Below, piece after piece: positions 27,119-37,027 of a stretch of 64,000 bases of DNA. Source of the stretch: Phoronis australis (lineage: Eukaryota; Phoronida; Phoronidae); NCBI GenBank assembly GCA_002633005.1, contig NMRA01000571.1, positions 143,299 to 207,298 on the forward strand, written 5' to 3'. Below the pieces are notes generated by a model. The model was not told the DNA's origin. It was given only the letters and a program-made list of their open reading frames with translations, and made no database searches. Made by a program: the position numbers and the translations under genes. Position 1 is the stretch's first letter; every line of letters begins with the position of its first letter.

Positions 27119-27514
27119 ATGGCTGGAGTCGGTGACCCGTATCACAGTGGCAGTAGTGTGAGTGACGGAGACCTTGTTCACAGCAGTGATGACGAGGAAT
27201 TTTTTCACGGACATTCAGTGGGTGGGTACATGTTTGAGCCCGAGTATAACGAGGCAGAGTACGCACAGGCACAGGCAGCTGTTGAGAGAAACGAGGCGGC
27301 TACTGAGGACAGACGTGGTGACACATCTTGGTGCAAATGCACTGTGTGCGTTGTTATGCCTACCTCAATGGAATGCTTGTGCTGTTCAGAGTTCGACGAG
27401 GCCAAGCCACTACTGGACACGGTTAAGTGGACCTTCGCTATACCACGGACAGAGGAACAACTGCCCCACTTGCCAGAGTGTCCCGCGACACACTTCCACT
27501 GGATGGTGACCTGA
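27119..27514 (+). CDS. P2X7 ballast-domain-like cysteine-rich ORF carried by the transposon (truncated)
   Basis: The ORF starts with MAGVGDPYHSG at 27119, 177 bp inside the left TIR. Residues 36-43 read GYMFEPEY, followed by an acidic helical stretch, then WCKCTVCVVMPTSMECLCC at 71-89. The cysteines C72, C74, C77, C86, C88 and C89 form the pattern seen in the intracellular C-terminal ballast domain of vertebrate P2X7 receptors and in many invertebrate proteins labelled P2X7-like. There is no channel domain. From about residue 93 the sequence overlaps the complement of the transposase gene, so the genuine C-terminus (the later Cys/His part of the domain) has probably been replaced by junction sequence. 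I infer an element-encoded zinc-binding accessory protein; its role is unknown. Confidence 0.68.
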   Translation: MAGVGDPYHSGSSVSDGDLVHSSDDEEFFHGHSVGGYMFEPEYNEAEYAQAQAAVERNEAATEDRRGDTSWCKCTVCVVMPTSMECLCCSEFDEAKPLLDTVKWTFAIPRTEEQLPHLPECPATHFHWMVT

Positions 27515-28213
27515 GCACCCAAACTGCTTACATCGTGTCGTGTGACTCCATCGTCACACACTTGGCACCTTCTAAATAGCTCCAACACTTTAGACAAGTC
27601 CACAATAAACTTATCAAAGTTTGGCTCACCGATCTGTTCACTGGACGACGAACTGTCCTCTTCACTGGGTGTCCAACTGGGCCTGTAATCACTCCCACTT
27701 TCTCAATATCGCTGCAGGGCTGCTTAGAGGCTCTGGGCTGGAGAAAACAGAACAGGGCGAATCACTACTGGTTCCAGGAATGGCACGTTCTGGAGTACGT
27801 TCGGAGGCACGGGTGACAGTGGATGAAGTGTCTCCACTGGCTCCAGTCACTGTACTGGCCACACCTCGCGAGGCTTCTCTCTTCAAAAACGCACTTCTCC
27901 GGGGTGGCGACGGGGCACTGCCGGGAATCAACACAGACAGAATGGCATCCTTCTTCAGGCGTTGTTTTGCAGGGACCTTCATCAGTTCAGCGTACAAATC
28001 CCATTCGTAATAGGACGGCAGAAAGTGGATGCCACACACACGGTAATTCTCGACTGCTTTGTACGTTGCGTGGACGGGTAACGCTGCGTTCTTCACGCGA
28101 ACGAGCCAAGTACGGCGAAGTGTGTCATTCATCGGAAAGCGATGCTAAGGTACTCCCAAAGCGCGCGTGAGACGATAATTAGTACATCCCGGTACGCAGC
28201 AACAGTGTGGCAT
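27420..28213 (-). pseudogene. THAP-domain Kolobok-type transposase, 5' remnant
   Basis: The start ATG at 28213 gives MPHCCCVPGC, the usual first zinc ligands of a THAP domain. Codon 23 is a TAG (28147-28145), after which the same frame resumes with HRFPMNDTLRRTW and later VCGIHF and LKKDA, the second half of THAP. A serine/proline-rich linker follows, then a frameshift near 27690. In the new frame come IGEPNFDKFIVDLSK, RCQVCDDGV and KCVAGHSGKWGSC, a Cys/His-rich block typical of Kolobok transposases. The catalytic part is absent: the frame runs into the antisense of the P2X7-like ORF at about 27420. One nonsense mutation, one frameshift and a truncation make it dead. Confidence 0.72.
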
Positions 28214-28678
28214 GTTGACTGACTAGTAAATGAAAGCAAACGACGACGTAACTTAATACAACCGAGGTAGAACAATGACTGACTCGGCATCTCTAACAGT
28301 CAGACTATATGAAAAGAAATTGGCGCGAAATGCTTGCCTCCTAAAACGTCACTTCCGGAGTAGCGGACGAGTAATTAACAAAATTACGAAAAGCTGTAAT
28401 TAAGTGGAAAATATGTCTAGGATAACCAACCAACCTTATTTTAGCTCAAAATGACATGAAAAAGGTTGCCTTCGCCTTTAAGATTTGTCTTAAATTCGAA
28501 ACTTTGAAACTTCTACATTCGGTAAGTTAGTCAAAATTAAGACAAAACTTGTGTCAAACACTTAAGTCAAACTTAAGATCTTTTTCTTGAATTGGTTTGA
28601 GACAACTTTAACTTTTATTTTAAAATTTACTAGAATCTAAGATTTGTCTTGGCTAAGTCAGTTTTGTTGGAACGGGCC

Positions 28679-30300
28679 ACAGGTCAGGTCCTAACTCTGT
28701 CACTAACTTTGACAGAATGAAGCAATTTACCTATTGTAATGAGACCATTTCAGTCTAAGATTGTTCGTCATCAGAAGCGACTCTTTTCTAAAGATGTGCC
28801 TGGTCGATTTACAATTAATTCTACGATCTTTTTGTTTGCTACTACAATCACGAACGTTTGATTTATACCAATTGCTTTTATGATCTCAACCCTCCCCCTT
28901 GGTCAGGTTAGAGGTGATACCAGGTGATTTGGCAGGTCGCTCAGTTCTTTAACACCAAGCTCAAAGAGTTGGCTTTGAATGGCGGGGTATTTTGGTTATT
29001 TTGTGGGCCGAGCCTGGTCTCAACTGAGTAACGAAGATCCTTAATTGTTTCAAGCAAAAAAATTCTCTCCCATCTACTTAAGAAGCACATTGAGGCCAGT
29101 TTTACAACGACAAGAGACGTGAATGAAAAACAAATTTCTAAGATGAAAAACAACTTTCTAAGATGAAAAACACATCGCCAGCTTTACAACGGCTGTTACA
29201 TAACTCGCCTACAACCCGTCAAAATTTTTAAAATTTCTGATTCAGATCACTTTCCGTAATAAAAGTGGTCTCGACTCATTTCTTACTAAGACGCATTTTC
29301 ACGAAAGACGTCGCTCTAGTCGGTAAGCGACTGGTCTATCACGTACATGTCACAGGCGCTTGGGTTTATCGCAAATGAAGTCACTCAAAATTTCTTATAT
29401 ATATTATTGAGTGACGACACTTGCGATAAACCCAAGCGCCTGTTGTACATGTATGGCTGTGACGAGGAATGAGATTTTGGAAGAAATGACAGATCAGTAG
29501 TGCTTGAGAACACGCGTGCACAGTGACTTGACTTTGGCGAGCCTGCTGGTCTCGAGCAATGCAGAGGAAATGTCACTTTTTCCAAAGTCTGGGCACAGTC
29601 TCGCATCCGCGTAAAAAAACAAGTTAAAGCAGATTCGTACCGACAAGCAAATCAAAAGTTAAGGTTTTACAGAGTGTGTTTTAGTCTTATCGACGCATTG
29701 AGTAAAAGGTCCGATTTGTGTAACGTAATTCATGTAGTAAGATGAGGAAAATACGAGAAAGTCCTGCACTATGAGCGCACGGTAAACAATGACCCTACAG
29801 TGTGTAGTGTTACATTTCCGTGGTTACGACGATAAACTCGAGGTTAAGCTCCGAAATACAGATGTCGAGAACACCTTGGAGTATTTAGTCTAATAAACCC
29901 TCCAGGAATATGTTTCACGAATGTGTCTTCAGACTTCTGCACACATCATTTCTGAAATAATTCAAGCCAAGCCAATACGTCTATTCCATAACATACATAA
30001 GAAGTACAAAACAGTGAAGCGAATACGTGATAATGTACCACGATATGAACTGGCGGAGGAGGCAGGAAGTAAAACTTACATGTATTTAAATGTCTCCCTT
30101 CTAAGTTCAATAGTTGTTGTAAATTCCGTGTACATACTTTATATCAAAAGGGAAATAAATTTAGCTATACAGAGACAATGTCTGGAGTTTGTAAGTTTAT
30201 AACAAATTCTCCATAATCATTTAAGCGAAAAGGTTGAAGAAGCACACTCAAATGAAGTTTACCACTGACCTAGTCTACATTTCTAAAAACAGTCGAACGT
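28679..30300. other. Intergenic, no gene recognised
   Basis: Apart from the inverted repeat at 29343-29452, I see no structured feature. Open frames are short (93 codons at most) and have no motif. The 3' UTR of the minus-strand TRIM gene must extend into the right end of this stretch. Confidence 0.5.
29343..29452. repeat. 46-bp near-perfect inverted repeat with short AT-rich spacer
   Basis: The arm at 29343-29388 (containing ggcgcttgggtttatcgcaa) pairs with 29407-29452 with a handful of mismatches. The 18-bp spacer is made mostly of A and T. It is a foldback or miniature element; no target-site duplication was found. Confidence 0.9.
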
Positions 30301-32265
30301 TCAATTAACAATGGCACCCTTTGAGAGGTATTCGTAAAGTTTGATATCGCCCGTTTCATTTTCCAATATAGCGACCTCTCCCGGAGCAAATACTACTACT
30401 CCCGAGGGACGACATATTTCTGGGTTAGCGATAGAAAGGCAAGGATCGCCATTGGGGGTTTTCAGGATAACAACGTGTTGGTTTGCATGGTCACACACTA
30501 GGATGTTTCCCCAGAGATCAACATCAATGTCAACAGCGTTTGCAACGTGTTCTCCAAACAGTAATGTTCGAACAATGCCGGATTGTTGAAAGTCAATCAC
30601 GTGGCATCGGTTGTAGCCTTCATCTATGACAACAATTTCGGTGTTATTACGAAAGCAGAGATTTTGCGGCTGGAAAGCGTCAAGCCCCAGAGCTGCCATA
30701 TCAATCACCTTCTTGATATTGAAGTCAAAGTCCATAATCAGAAGACGACCAGCATTGAGGTCAGTGAGAGCCAACTGGTTATTATGACATGCAATGTATC
30801 CCCTTGACTGATAAAGGTTCTGGCTCACCTTTACCACGTGACCCTTTATGTCATACTTCACTACTCCTCGTATGTTACAGTCGGCGACAAAGATGTTGCA
30901 CTTGGCGCATGCCAAATTTGCCATATCTACGATTTGGTGGTCTTCTTGCTGCAGCTCCAATACGAAGCGACATGTGTTTTTATCAAATATCTTCACAGCT
31001 GCACTGTTCTCACAGACGTTGCCCACGATGAACCACTTGCCATTTGCTGCAAAGCCCCAACAATTGTTCCCAGCGATGTCTCCAATGCGTTGTGTATTAT
31101 GAACGCTCAATCTTGCGGCATTGTCGAGTACTGGTCGTGATACGCACTCAGTAAATTTGGACTTGATTTCAAGAGTGTCAAAATTGGTTGCAATACCCAT
31201 TTTCATATCAGAAACGGGTAGCTCCTGTGGATGAAAGGAAATCACTGGTCTGTTGACAAACGTGTCAAGGTCTTGGAAACTCAATTCTTCAAAACGATTT
31301 TTGATGATTGAAAACTGGTGCAATATCTGCACATTCAGGTCGGACCCAAGAACCTTGTCGGCGTACTTTAAAGCACTTGTGATTTTCACGCGCATGAGGT
31401 CTCCGTCGTTGTATGCTTCCTCGACCGGTTTCCGAGCGAGTTGGACTTGTTTCGTCAACTCCATTAGGGCGTTTTCCTGCTCTGATTCCAAGTCACTCAG
31501 AACTTTACTTTTACAAACAGTGAAGATCCGTCGAAGATCAGAGATGGCCTCGCTTTCCAAGTTATCCATGTTGTCGGCGATCTTCTTCCGTTCTTTGCAC
31601 AACAGTTCTGAGTGCTCTGCAGCCTTCTTCCATGGTTCCATCATACTTCTTATGACCTCGCGTGCATTCTTCGTCGCATCTTCTATGTTCTTCATTTTAT
31701 GCTGGTCGTGGTCCAGAGCCTTGCACAGCAAACATACCGGTTTTTCACAATCTTCACAGTATATCTTGATAACCTCGTCCTTGTGTACGTCGCAAAAACT
31801 CGTTTGAGACTGCCAGACTTCCTCGAGGTTACGCCCGCTTCTTAGGTCATCGAGCTTGACAACTTGGTGGCTAGCAGTAGCTTTAAGCTTGCCATGGTAT
31901 TGAGAGCATTCTTGACACAGATGATCTTTACATTGCAGACACGTGGCAACTGCTATGTTTTGAGAACCACCAAGTTTACAAACCTCACAATACACTTCAC
32001 TCTTGTCGGGAAACAACTCACTTACTTCAAACAAAAAAGTATTTCTTCGGATTCCAAGAACGCCGTTTTCAGGCACCTGGTAATCGGTGGCGCAGATTGG
32101 ACAGGGAAACTGCCCGTTCGTTTCCTTTTCGTTCATGTGTTTTCCAATACATTTCTCACAGAAGGAATGTAAACATGGTAAAATTCTGGGACTGGTCATT
32201 CGCTCAAGACAAATTGGACATTCAAGCATTCTACTCAGGTCCTTCATCTTTTCTGTGAACGCCAT
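30301..32265 (-). CDS. TRIM E3 ubiquitin ligase, RING/B-box/coiled-coil/beta-propeller (TRIM2/3/56-like), intact
   Basis: A single-exon CDS of 654 aa. I chose the ATG at 32265, not the upstream in-frame one, because a splice acceptor (ttgtttcag) lies a few bases before it and both paralogues share this layout. RING ligands are C16, C19, C31, H33, C36, C39, C55 and C58. A first B-box spans about 93-124 and a second has C158, H161, C170, C173, C178, C181, H186 and H189. Residues 195-330 are heptad-rich, and 375-648 contain repeats of the type VADCNIRGVVKYD and LWGNILVCDHANQHVVIL that fit an NHL-like propeller. The family ubiquitinates targets held by the propeller, often in innate immunity or RNA control; this member's target is unknown. 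The nearest paralogues are at 38529 and 46737. Confidence 0.92.
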   Translation of the reverse strand: MAFTEKMKDLSRMLECPICLERMTSPRILPCLHSFCEKCIGKHMNEKETNGQFPCPICATDYQVPENGVLGIRRNTFLFEVSELFPDKSEVYCEVCKLGGSQNIAVATCLQCKDHLCQECSQYHGKLKATASHQVVKLDDLRSGRNLEEVWQSQTSFCDVHKDEVIKIYCEDCEKPVCLLCKALDHDQHKMKNIEDATKNAREVIRSMMEPWKKAAEHSELLCKERKKIADNMDNLESEAISDLRRIFTVCKSKVLSDLESEQENALMELTKQVQLARKPVEEAYNDGDLMRVKITSALKYADKVLGSDLNVQILHQFSIIKNRFEELSFQDLDTFVNRPVISFHPQELPVSDMKMGIATNFDTLEIKSKFTECVSRPVLDNAARLSVHNTQRIGDIAGNNCWGFAANGKWFIVGNVCENSAAVKIFDKNTCRFVLELQQEDHQIVDMANLACAKCNIFVADCNIRGVVKYDIKGHVVKVSQNLYQSRGYIACHNNQLALTDLNAGRLLIMDFDFNIKKVIDMAALGLDAFQPQNLCFRNNTEIVVIDEGYNRCHVIDFQQSGIVRTLLFGEHVANAVDIDVDLWGNILVCDHANQHVVILKTPNGDPCLSIANPEICRPSGVVVFAPGEVAILENETGDIKLYEYLSKGAIVN

Positions 32266-35200
32266 TTTGTCCCCTGAAACAAAATATTGTATAAAGTACT
32301 TCATATCCATCGCTGCGTTCAGTAGACCTCAAGAAATTAATGTGTATTTGCAGAGAAAATTCCTAGGAATCGGTGAACTCCATCCCGCGCACCGACCAAT
32401 CACTTCAATTGCAGCCAATTTGCTAAAATATGCTACTAAGCTTCCAAGCATACTCACGAAATACTCGCCATTCACTCGCGTCATTTTGCGAGGTCTTACC
32501 TTTCGTGCGCGAAGCTAGCCACGAAGCGCTCTCTTGGAGAGACATTTCCGGTGGAAAATTATACTTTGAGGTTATTTACGTGAAATGGTTTCTGATTCCA
32601 CGTTGAAATTCTGAGAAATTAATCTTACGAAATATAAAAGAGCGTTGTCACTACAACTAGGTCAGTTTGTTTTTACCTGACATTTTCTTTTCGTTCTTCA
32701 TATGTAGGCTACACAATATAATTTTACTGTTTTGTTTATTGTATTATAACGTATTTTTATACCACAATATTAGCCTCGAATGGCAGATAGAACCGTGTAA
32801 TAACCCATAAACTTATCTCACAAGTGAGATAACATTTTGGCGGGACTGAACCGAGGCCGGATTCGAACCCGGGCCTCAAGAGTTTCGAGTCGCCGACTTT
32901 ACCACTACACCCTCGGGGCTGACGTCCCTCGGGCGATAATTCTCCAAAATTCACTCGGGCTCTAGATAACGGGGGATAACGACTTCGCCATGTAATAATC
33001 TACATTTATTGCATTGTATAATGTACGGAGACACGCTCGATCTTGGAAACAATTATTCACAGTAAAAATGCCTTCCCTCTGACAAATACAAAAAACATGT
33101 AAAAAATAAAGCCTTGTTTTAAGAAGTCTGTTTTGTAAAGTAATGAAGGCTCGTGTGACTCAACCTGTGAAAAGTAATCCGCCAATTTCGGCTTCAAAAA
33201 GCCGCCAACCTAACTACTTTGAGCGCATGCACGCATAGACAATGTTTATAATTATTAAGGAAGTTTTGAAAACTGTATTGGAATGAAAGAGTTTACATTT
33301 CGTCTGTACTTCAAATGTATATTGAATCCGGATTTTTTTCAATAAATTCATGTAATCTTCAAAGTGAATAACTTTCAGGTTAGCATCCCCTCAAGTAATT
33401 TCGCCACGGTCTGTTTAAAAAGTATTTTAAACAAGTTTTCGCATTCCATGTCTCTTTAAAGAAAGCTCTTCGGCTTCGTGTGAACTAAAAACTCTTCTGT
33501 TCACAGATTTTAACGGTGAATGCACATTCTGAGTCAGGCAGAAACAACAAAGATTAGCTTGAAATCCATCACATTCAATTTCTTTAACTGGCCAAGCCTT
33601 AATTCAATTTTTAAACTGCAACATCATGAGGCTTCGGGACGAGGTTGGGAGAGTGGTGCTTTGCTGTTTCACGCACGGCTTATCACTGCGTTCGCTTTGG
33701 TCATATTAGTGTGATTGAAAAAACTACAACATGTAGATAAATACATTGCTGACCCTTTCTCTGTGTGAAGCCAGTGCCGTGAACAACGAAAACAGGTCAT
33801 CTTTCAGGCCTTTCACAGGTCAGAATACTGTTTACAGCGTTTAGTAATACTGTACAGGATTGGGGGCACGTTGTTTTCCAATTCAGTTGACTTGAACCGC
33901 AATATCGATCTTGCATTGTTAGAGAAGTTCGAAGCGGCATTGATGCCGTGAGCACAGGCACACGAATTTCCGAATGACATATGGCCATGTGAGAAACATG
34001 CTTTATTCTGGTGAGTGATGCCAGACACAGAGAGATGACCCCGTTTAAAACATGAGGAAATATTCTTCTCATGATTTGAACAGCTCACTGTCAAGTTCTA
34101 CCTGGACGCATATTAGAGTTCGACAATGTGCTCACTACCTATCGTAATCATCTGTATATGCATGGCTATAGCCCGAGTTCTTCGTGACCATGCATATACC
34201 AGTGATGTTTTAACCTATTGCTTAGCCCAATGAGATAAATAGGCCTATAGCTCATTGGCTTAACCTATCGAAGCCATATTCTACGGCAACTTGAATTAGA
34301 TAGGTCCTCCCCTGTGCGTTGCCCCCTCACAGGTCTGCTCAACTGAGCGCCTCACTTTCGACCCGCACCTGCACTCGTTCGTTTTAGGAATCTAAGGCGA
34401 CCGAATCAAGCCCCAGCGGTCGTTACAGATAACCGGACCAGTGTCATAGCGAAGCGGTTGTTGGGGCAAAGACGAGATGGCTCCGATGTACAGAACGGAG
34501 ATGGGACATCCACAGTCCGTACGATATATAGTACTAGAGTGCATGCCTGGAATATAGATATTGAGGTTTGCGGTCACCAAGTACTGGCGTTCCAGCGCCT
34601 TGTATCCAGGCAAGTCGAAAGCCAGTCTTAATTGTGAACACCGAAAAACATTCACGGGTGTAAAGGAAATATCCTACCTGAATACTCTACCCGGTAATTC
34701 AAAACACCTCAGTCATCAGCTTTTCGTGAAGTGTCTTCAGCGGCGACTATAATTCACACCGCTGCTGTGACCCGTTCCGTCGCTTCTTAGAAAAATGCAG
34801 GCACTGCACTATAGCGCATTGTAGTTCCGTAGATTTAATTCTTAAAAAAATGCGAACAATTGGCGCATCCGGTCGTCGTTTCTTAGAAAAATACACACGG
34901 ATTTAACAATGACTCAGTCATAATAGTCCAGGCCCTTAACCCGAAAACGTTTACACCTCGGATTAAAGCACCAAATTTGGCACACTGGTACTTTTTGACA
35001 TGCTGAATCTCATGGGGGTCGGTTGCCCAAATTTTGAGGTCAAGGTCAAGGTCAAATCTCAAAAAACAAAATGGCCGCCAAGCAATACAATCCATGGTTG
35101 CTTGAGAGATAATAACAGATTTTAAGGCTAGGTAAAGGTACTTTATTAGATAGAAAACTATTAAAATGACATTGTAACATATTTTCCTCATAATTTTAAG

Positions 35201-35604
35201 ACACCTCATTTGCATAAATCCAATATGGCCGCCAAACTTTAACTAACTGACTGTAATTTTAACGAAACCATAACGTTGATCTGGTGCAAAACTAATCTTA
35301 CCAAAACAAATAGGTTTTCTTATTGAAAATGAACTGATTTATCACCCATTTTAACAATTAGTATGAAAATTCAGTGTATATTATAATAAAGAGGCCAATA
35401 TATGTATAGAACTTGACAGACTAAGATGAACTCAGAGGTCAGTATTCTGCTACATGTAGTCCCTGTCCACATATTCACAATGTTGTAAACGTATTTTCAA
35501 CTGCTTATAATATCAACACAATAAAACGGATTAATGTCAAATTGCAAGTAGAGCTCAAACAATTCAATTAATTCATTCGTTCCTTTAGTCCATAACAAAC
35601 CATG
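32266..35604. other. Spacer with 5' UTR intron of the TRIM gene, a tRNA-like repeat and no other recognised gene
   Basis: The TRIM 5' UTR exon must lie in the first part, upstream of the acceptor at about 32275. Minus-strand frames at 33813-34094 and 34392-34655 are open and of balanced composition, but show no motif or convincing splice sites. An inverted repeat (gtatatgcatgg, 34154-34165 and 34188-34199) is present. At 35037-35054 aaggtcaaggtcaaggtc forms a short tandem repeat of a kind common in invertebrate repeats, and atggccgcca recurs at 35071 and 35226. Confidence 0.5.
32760..33000 (-). mobile_element. tRNA-like (SINE-type) repeat
   Basis: On the minus strand, ccgagggtgtagtggtaaag looks like a tRNA acceptor start plus A-box, and cccgggttcgaatccgg is a T-arm with a perfect B-box. 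A 6-bp acceptor pairing (ccgagg/cctcgg) is possible, but the anticodon stem does not pair, so it is not a working tRNA. A Ser-type ancestor (loop ctcgaaa) is possible. The flanks carry gtgtaataa and atgtaataa, and a near-palindrome ttatctcacaagtgagataa lies at about 32813-32832. Confidence 0.55.
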
Positions 35605-36783
35605 TTACCGGCATGTTCCCTGGCACTCGCAAAGTGCTGTACATGCTAAAGAATTGCTTTTACATCGACATCTCTTGCCGCAGAGTGGTACGCTTTTGCA
35701 ACCGCACTTAATGAGCTGTTGACAGGCTTTGGAGACTTCTGGCATGTCTGTCCAGTAAGGTGTCCACTGTTGGTCGGTGTCTCTCTGCCATCCAAACCCC
35801 TCTGGACTTGGTTTCCCTTGGATGGGAATCAGACTCTTAAGCCATATTCCAGCTTGATACAAACACCTGTTAACATGTTTTATCAGAGCAGACTGGGTAG
35901 GCGGTAGATTTGGCATGAGCTGAACTTTTCGGGGGAAAAGCTCTCTTCGTAAACCGTTGACTTGGCTGGTTTTGGCTTTACGATCATACAGGAGACATGT
36001 AAATGTCTCAATTGCTTTGAATTCCAGATTGTCGATGGTGAGTTGCTGAAAGGGATTGATTGCGGGGTACGAGAATGCCTGAGTAGCATCAGGATAAGCT
36101 TTCCAAGTCTCCCATGCTGTTTTCTTCCCCTTTCCATAGAACTGGGACGTTGTGTCTGATCCTGTTAAGGCATGGAACATGGGTAGAGCTACACACAAAT
36201 CGCACCCAAGCTCGTCAAAGATACCGTTGATGAAGAATTCCCGTGCGTTCTTTCCAGCTTTAACCACTACCCATAATTGTATTGCTGGTTGCAACGCCTT
36301 AAGCTGATCAAAAACACCAAGAAGAATGACCACAACATCAGTATCCACGGTAGTAACCAGTATTGTTTGATTTCCTTTCATCAAAGCGTCCGCAATGTGC
36401 AAGCACATACGGGTGTCCGCCTCCTCATGATCGCAGGGAGGCATATCAGAAGCAGAGGAAAGAACAGACTGACCGTGGGTAACATATATACATTTTCCTG
36501 GAGGACAGGCGATTGCCGAGATATCTTCAGCCAACAGCATGAACAATTCCTCTTTATTCTTCGAATTTTGCAAAAAATTCTGGAAGTTCAGAGGCAGTCG
36601 CGTTTGGGGTGAAACTTTGGTTCGATCACCTGAACCTCTGGCTGCTCTTGTAGTGGCCTTCAAGCTGTCTTCAGTGTAAGCATCAAACACCATATCAACT
36701 CTCCTGCAGTTGTGAAGGTTAGAANAATATTGTCCTTTATTGAACCAGGCCTTCATCGTCTCCTGTGACTGGAGTCGAAACAC
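35605..36783 (-). CDS. Mobile-element-type ORF with DTDVVV motif and C-terminal CXC cysteine cluster
   Basis: An open frame of 392 codons on the minus strand ends in LCECQGTCR. It contains VDMVFDAYTEDSLKATTRA, HEEADTRM, TTVDTDVVVILLGVF, ALTGSDTTSQFYGKGK and a terminal cluster CRCKSNSLACTALCECQGTC resembling a tesmin/TSO1 CXC motif. I know this arrangement as a multi-copy, probably element-derived family in cnidarian, mollusc and deuterostome genomes, but not its function. The acidic DTDVVV segment could belong to a PIN-like nuclease fold; this is a guess. The start is not defined: the frame opens inside a broken THAP domain, and one N at 36725 leaves one codon unknown. The rest of the frame has no stop, so the decay or the insertion is young. 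Confidence 0.7.
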   Translation of the reverse strand: MFRLQSQETMKAWFNKGQYXSNLHNCRRVDMVFDAYTEDSLKATTRAARGSGDRTKVSPQTRLPLNFQNFLQNSKNKEELFMLLAEDISAIACPPGKCIYVTHGQSVLSSASDMPPCDHEEADTRMCLHIADALMKGNQTILVTTVDTDVVVILLGVFDQLKALQPAIQLWVVVKAGKNAREFFINGIFDELGCDLCVALPMFHALTGSDTTSQFYGKGKKTAWETWKAYPDATQAFSYPAINPFQQLTIDNLEFKAIETFTCLLYDRKAKTSQVNGLRRELFPRKVQLMPNLPPTQSALIKHVNRCLYQAGIWLKSLIPIQGKPSPEGFGWQRDTDQQWTPYWTDMPEVSKACQQLIKCGCKSVPLCGKRCRCKSNSLACTALCECQGTCR

Positions 36784-37027
36784 GAGTCCTCAAAGTGGGC
36801 AGAACACAGAGTGGCCCCGGACCGAATCGCTTGGTCCACGATGACGTCCCACACTCTCGTTCGGCGCACGAAGTCATGCCACTTCCGCGCAACTTTGGTG
36901 TCCTTCGGAACACCGAGACGTTTTCCGCCTGGCTGCTGTTGCTGCAGCCTTCGGAAACACATCTTTTGATCCCTCTACGAACCTTCTCGACGCTAAATGT
37001 ACTTTGCATTCTCTTCACTCTATACAC
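36753..37027 (-). pseudogene. THAP DNA-binding domain, frameshifted
   Basis: On the minus strand one frame gives KRCVSEGCSNSSQAENVSVF (first Cys pair of THAP). From about 36905 another frame gives GVPKDTKVARKWHDFVRR and LCSAHFEDSCF (second Cys/His pair and the final helix region). A one-base change of frame between them breaks the domain, and a TGA follows at 36753. It directly overlaps the start of the DTDVVV/CXC ORF, so it was probably the N-terminus of the same or a neighbouring element gene. Confidence 0.7.

Larger units (their letters stand above)
26785..28477. mobile_element. Kolobok-like DNA transposon, internally deleted and decayed
   Basis: Terminal inverted repeats of about 158 bp (26785-26942 and 28320-28477) start with aggcgaatgcaacctttttt on the left and a near-identical complement on the right. 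The element is flanked by TTAA on both sides (26781-26784, 28478-28481). TTAA target duplications together with a THAP-domain transposase are features of the Kolobok superfamily as I know it. Inside are two converging gene remnants: a plus-strand P2X7-ballast-like ORF (27119-27514) and a minus-strand THAP transposase (28213 to about 27420). At 1693 bp it is too short for a full transposase, and the two genes run into each other, so an internal deletion is inferred. piggyBac also uses TTAA, but it lacks THAP and has different ends. Confidence 0.78.
26735..28678. mobile_element. Older MITE-like element split by the Kolobok-like insertion
   Basis: Left end agggg­ccagttccaagaaac then tgacttaag; the complement of the right end reads ggcccgttccaacaaaactg then actta. 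These imperfect inverted ends lie outside the TTAA-flanked element and hold it between them. Similar ggccc/gtttcat/aaactga ends recur at 10490, 16500, 17310 and 24815, which suggests a common family. Confidence 0.5.

Noticed and set aside
27621-28170. Plus-strand frames of 115-129 codons
   Set aside because: Antisense of the THAP transposase remnant.
31253-31807. Plus-strand open frame of 184 codons
   Set aside because: It is the exact antisense of the coiled-coil and B-box part of the intact TRIM gene and has no features of its own.
32840-32925. Functional tRNA gene
   Set aside because: The B-box is good, but the anticodon stem does not pair and the flanks look like a repeat, so it was called a tRNA-derived element.
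33813-34094. 93-codon minus-strand frame with several cysteines
   Set aside because: No signal peptide, no regular cysteine pattern and no gene context.
34392-34655. 87-codon minus-strand frame with a fairly protein-like composition
   Set aside because: Possible exon, but I could not find an acceptor/donor pair or neighbouring exon that fits, nor recognise the peptide; left as unresolved.
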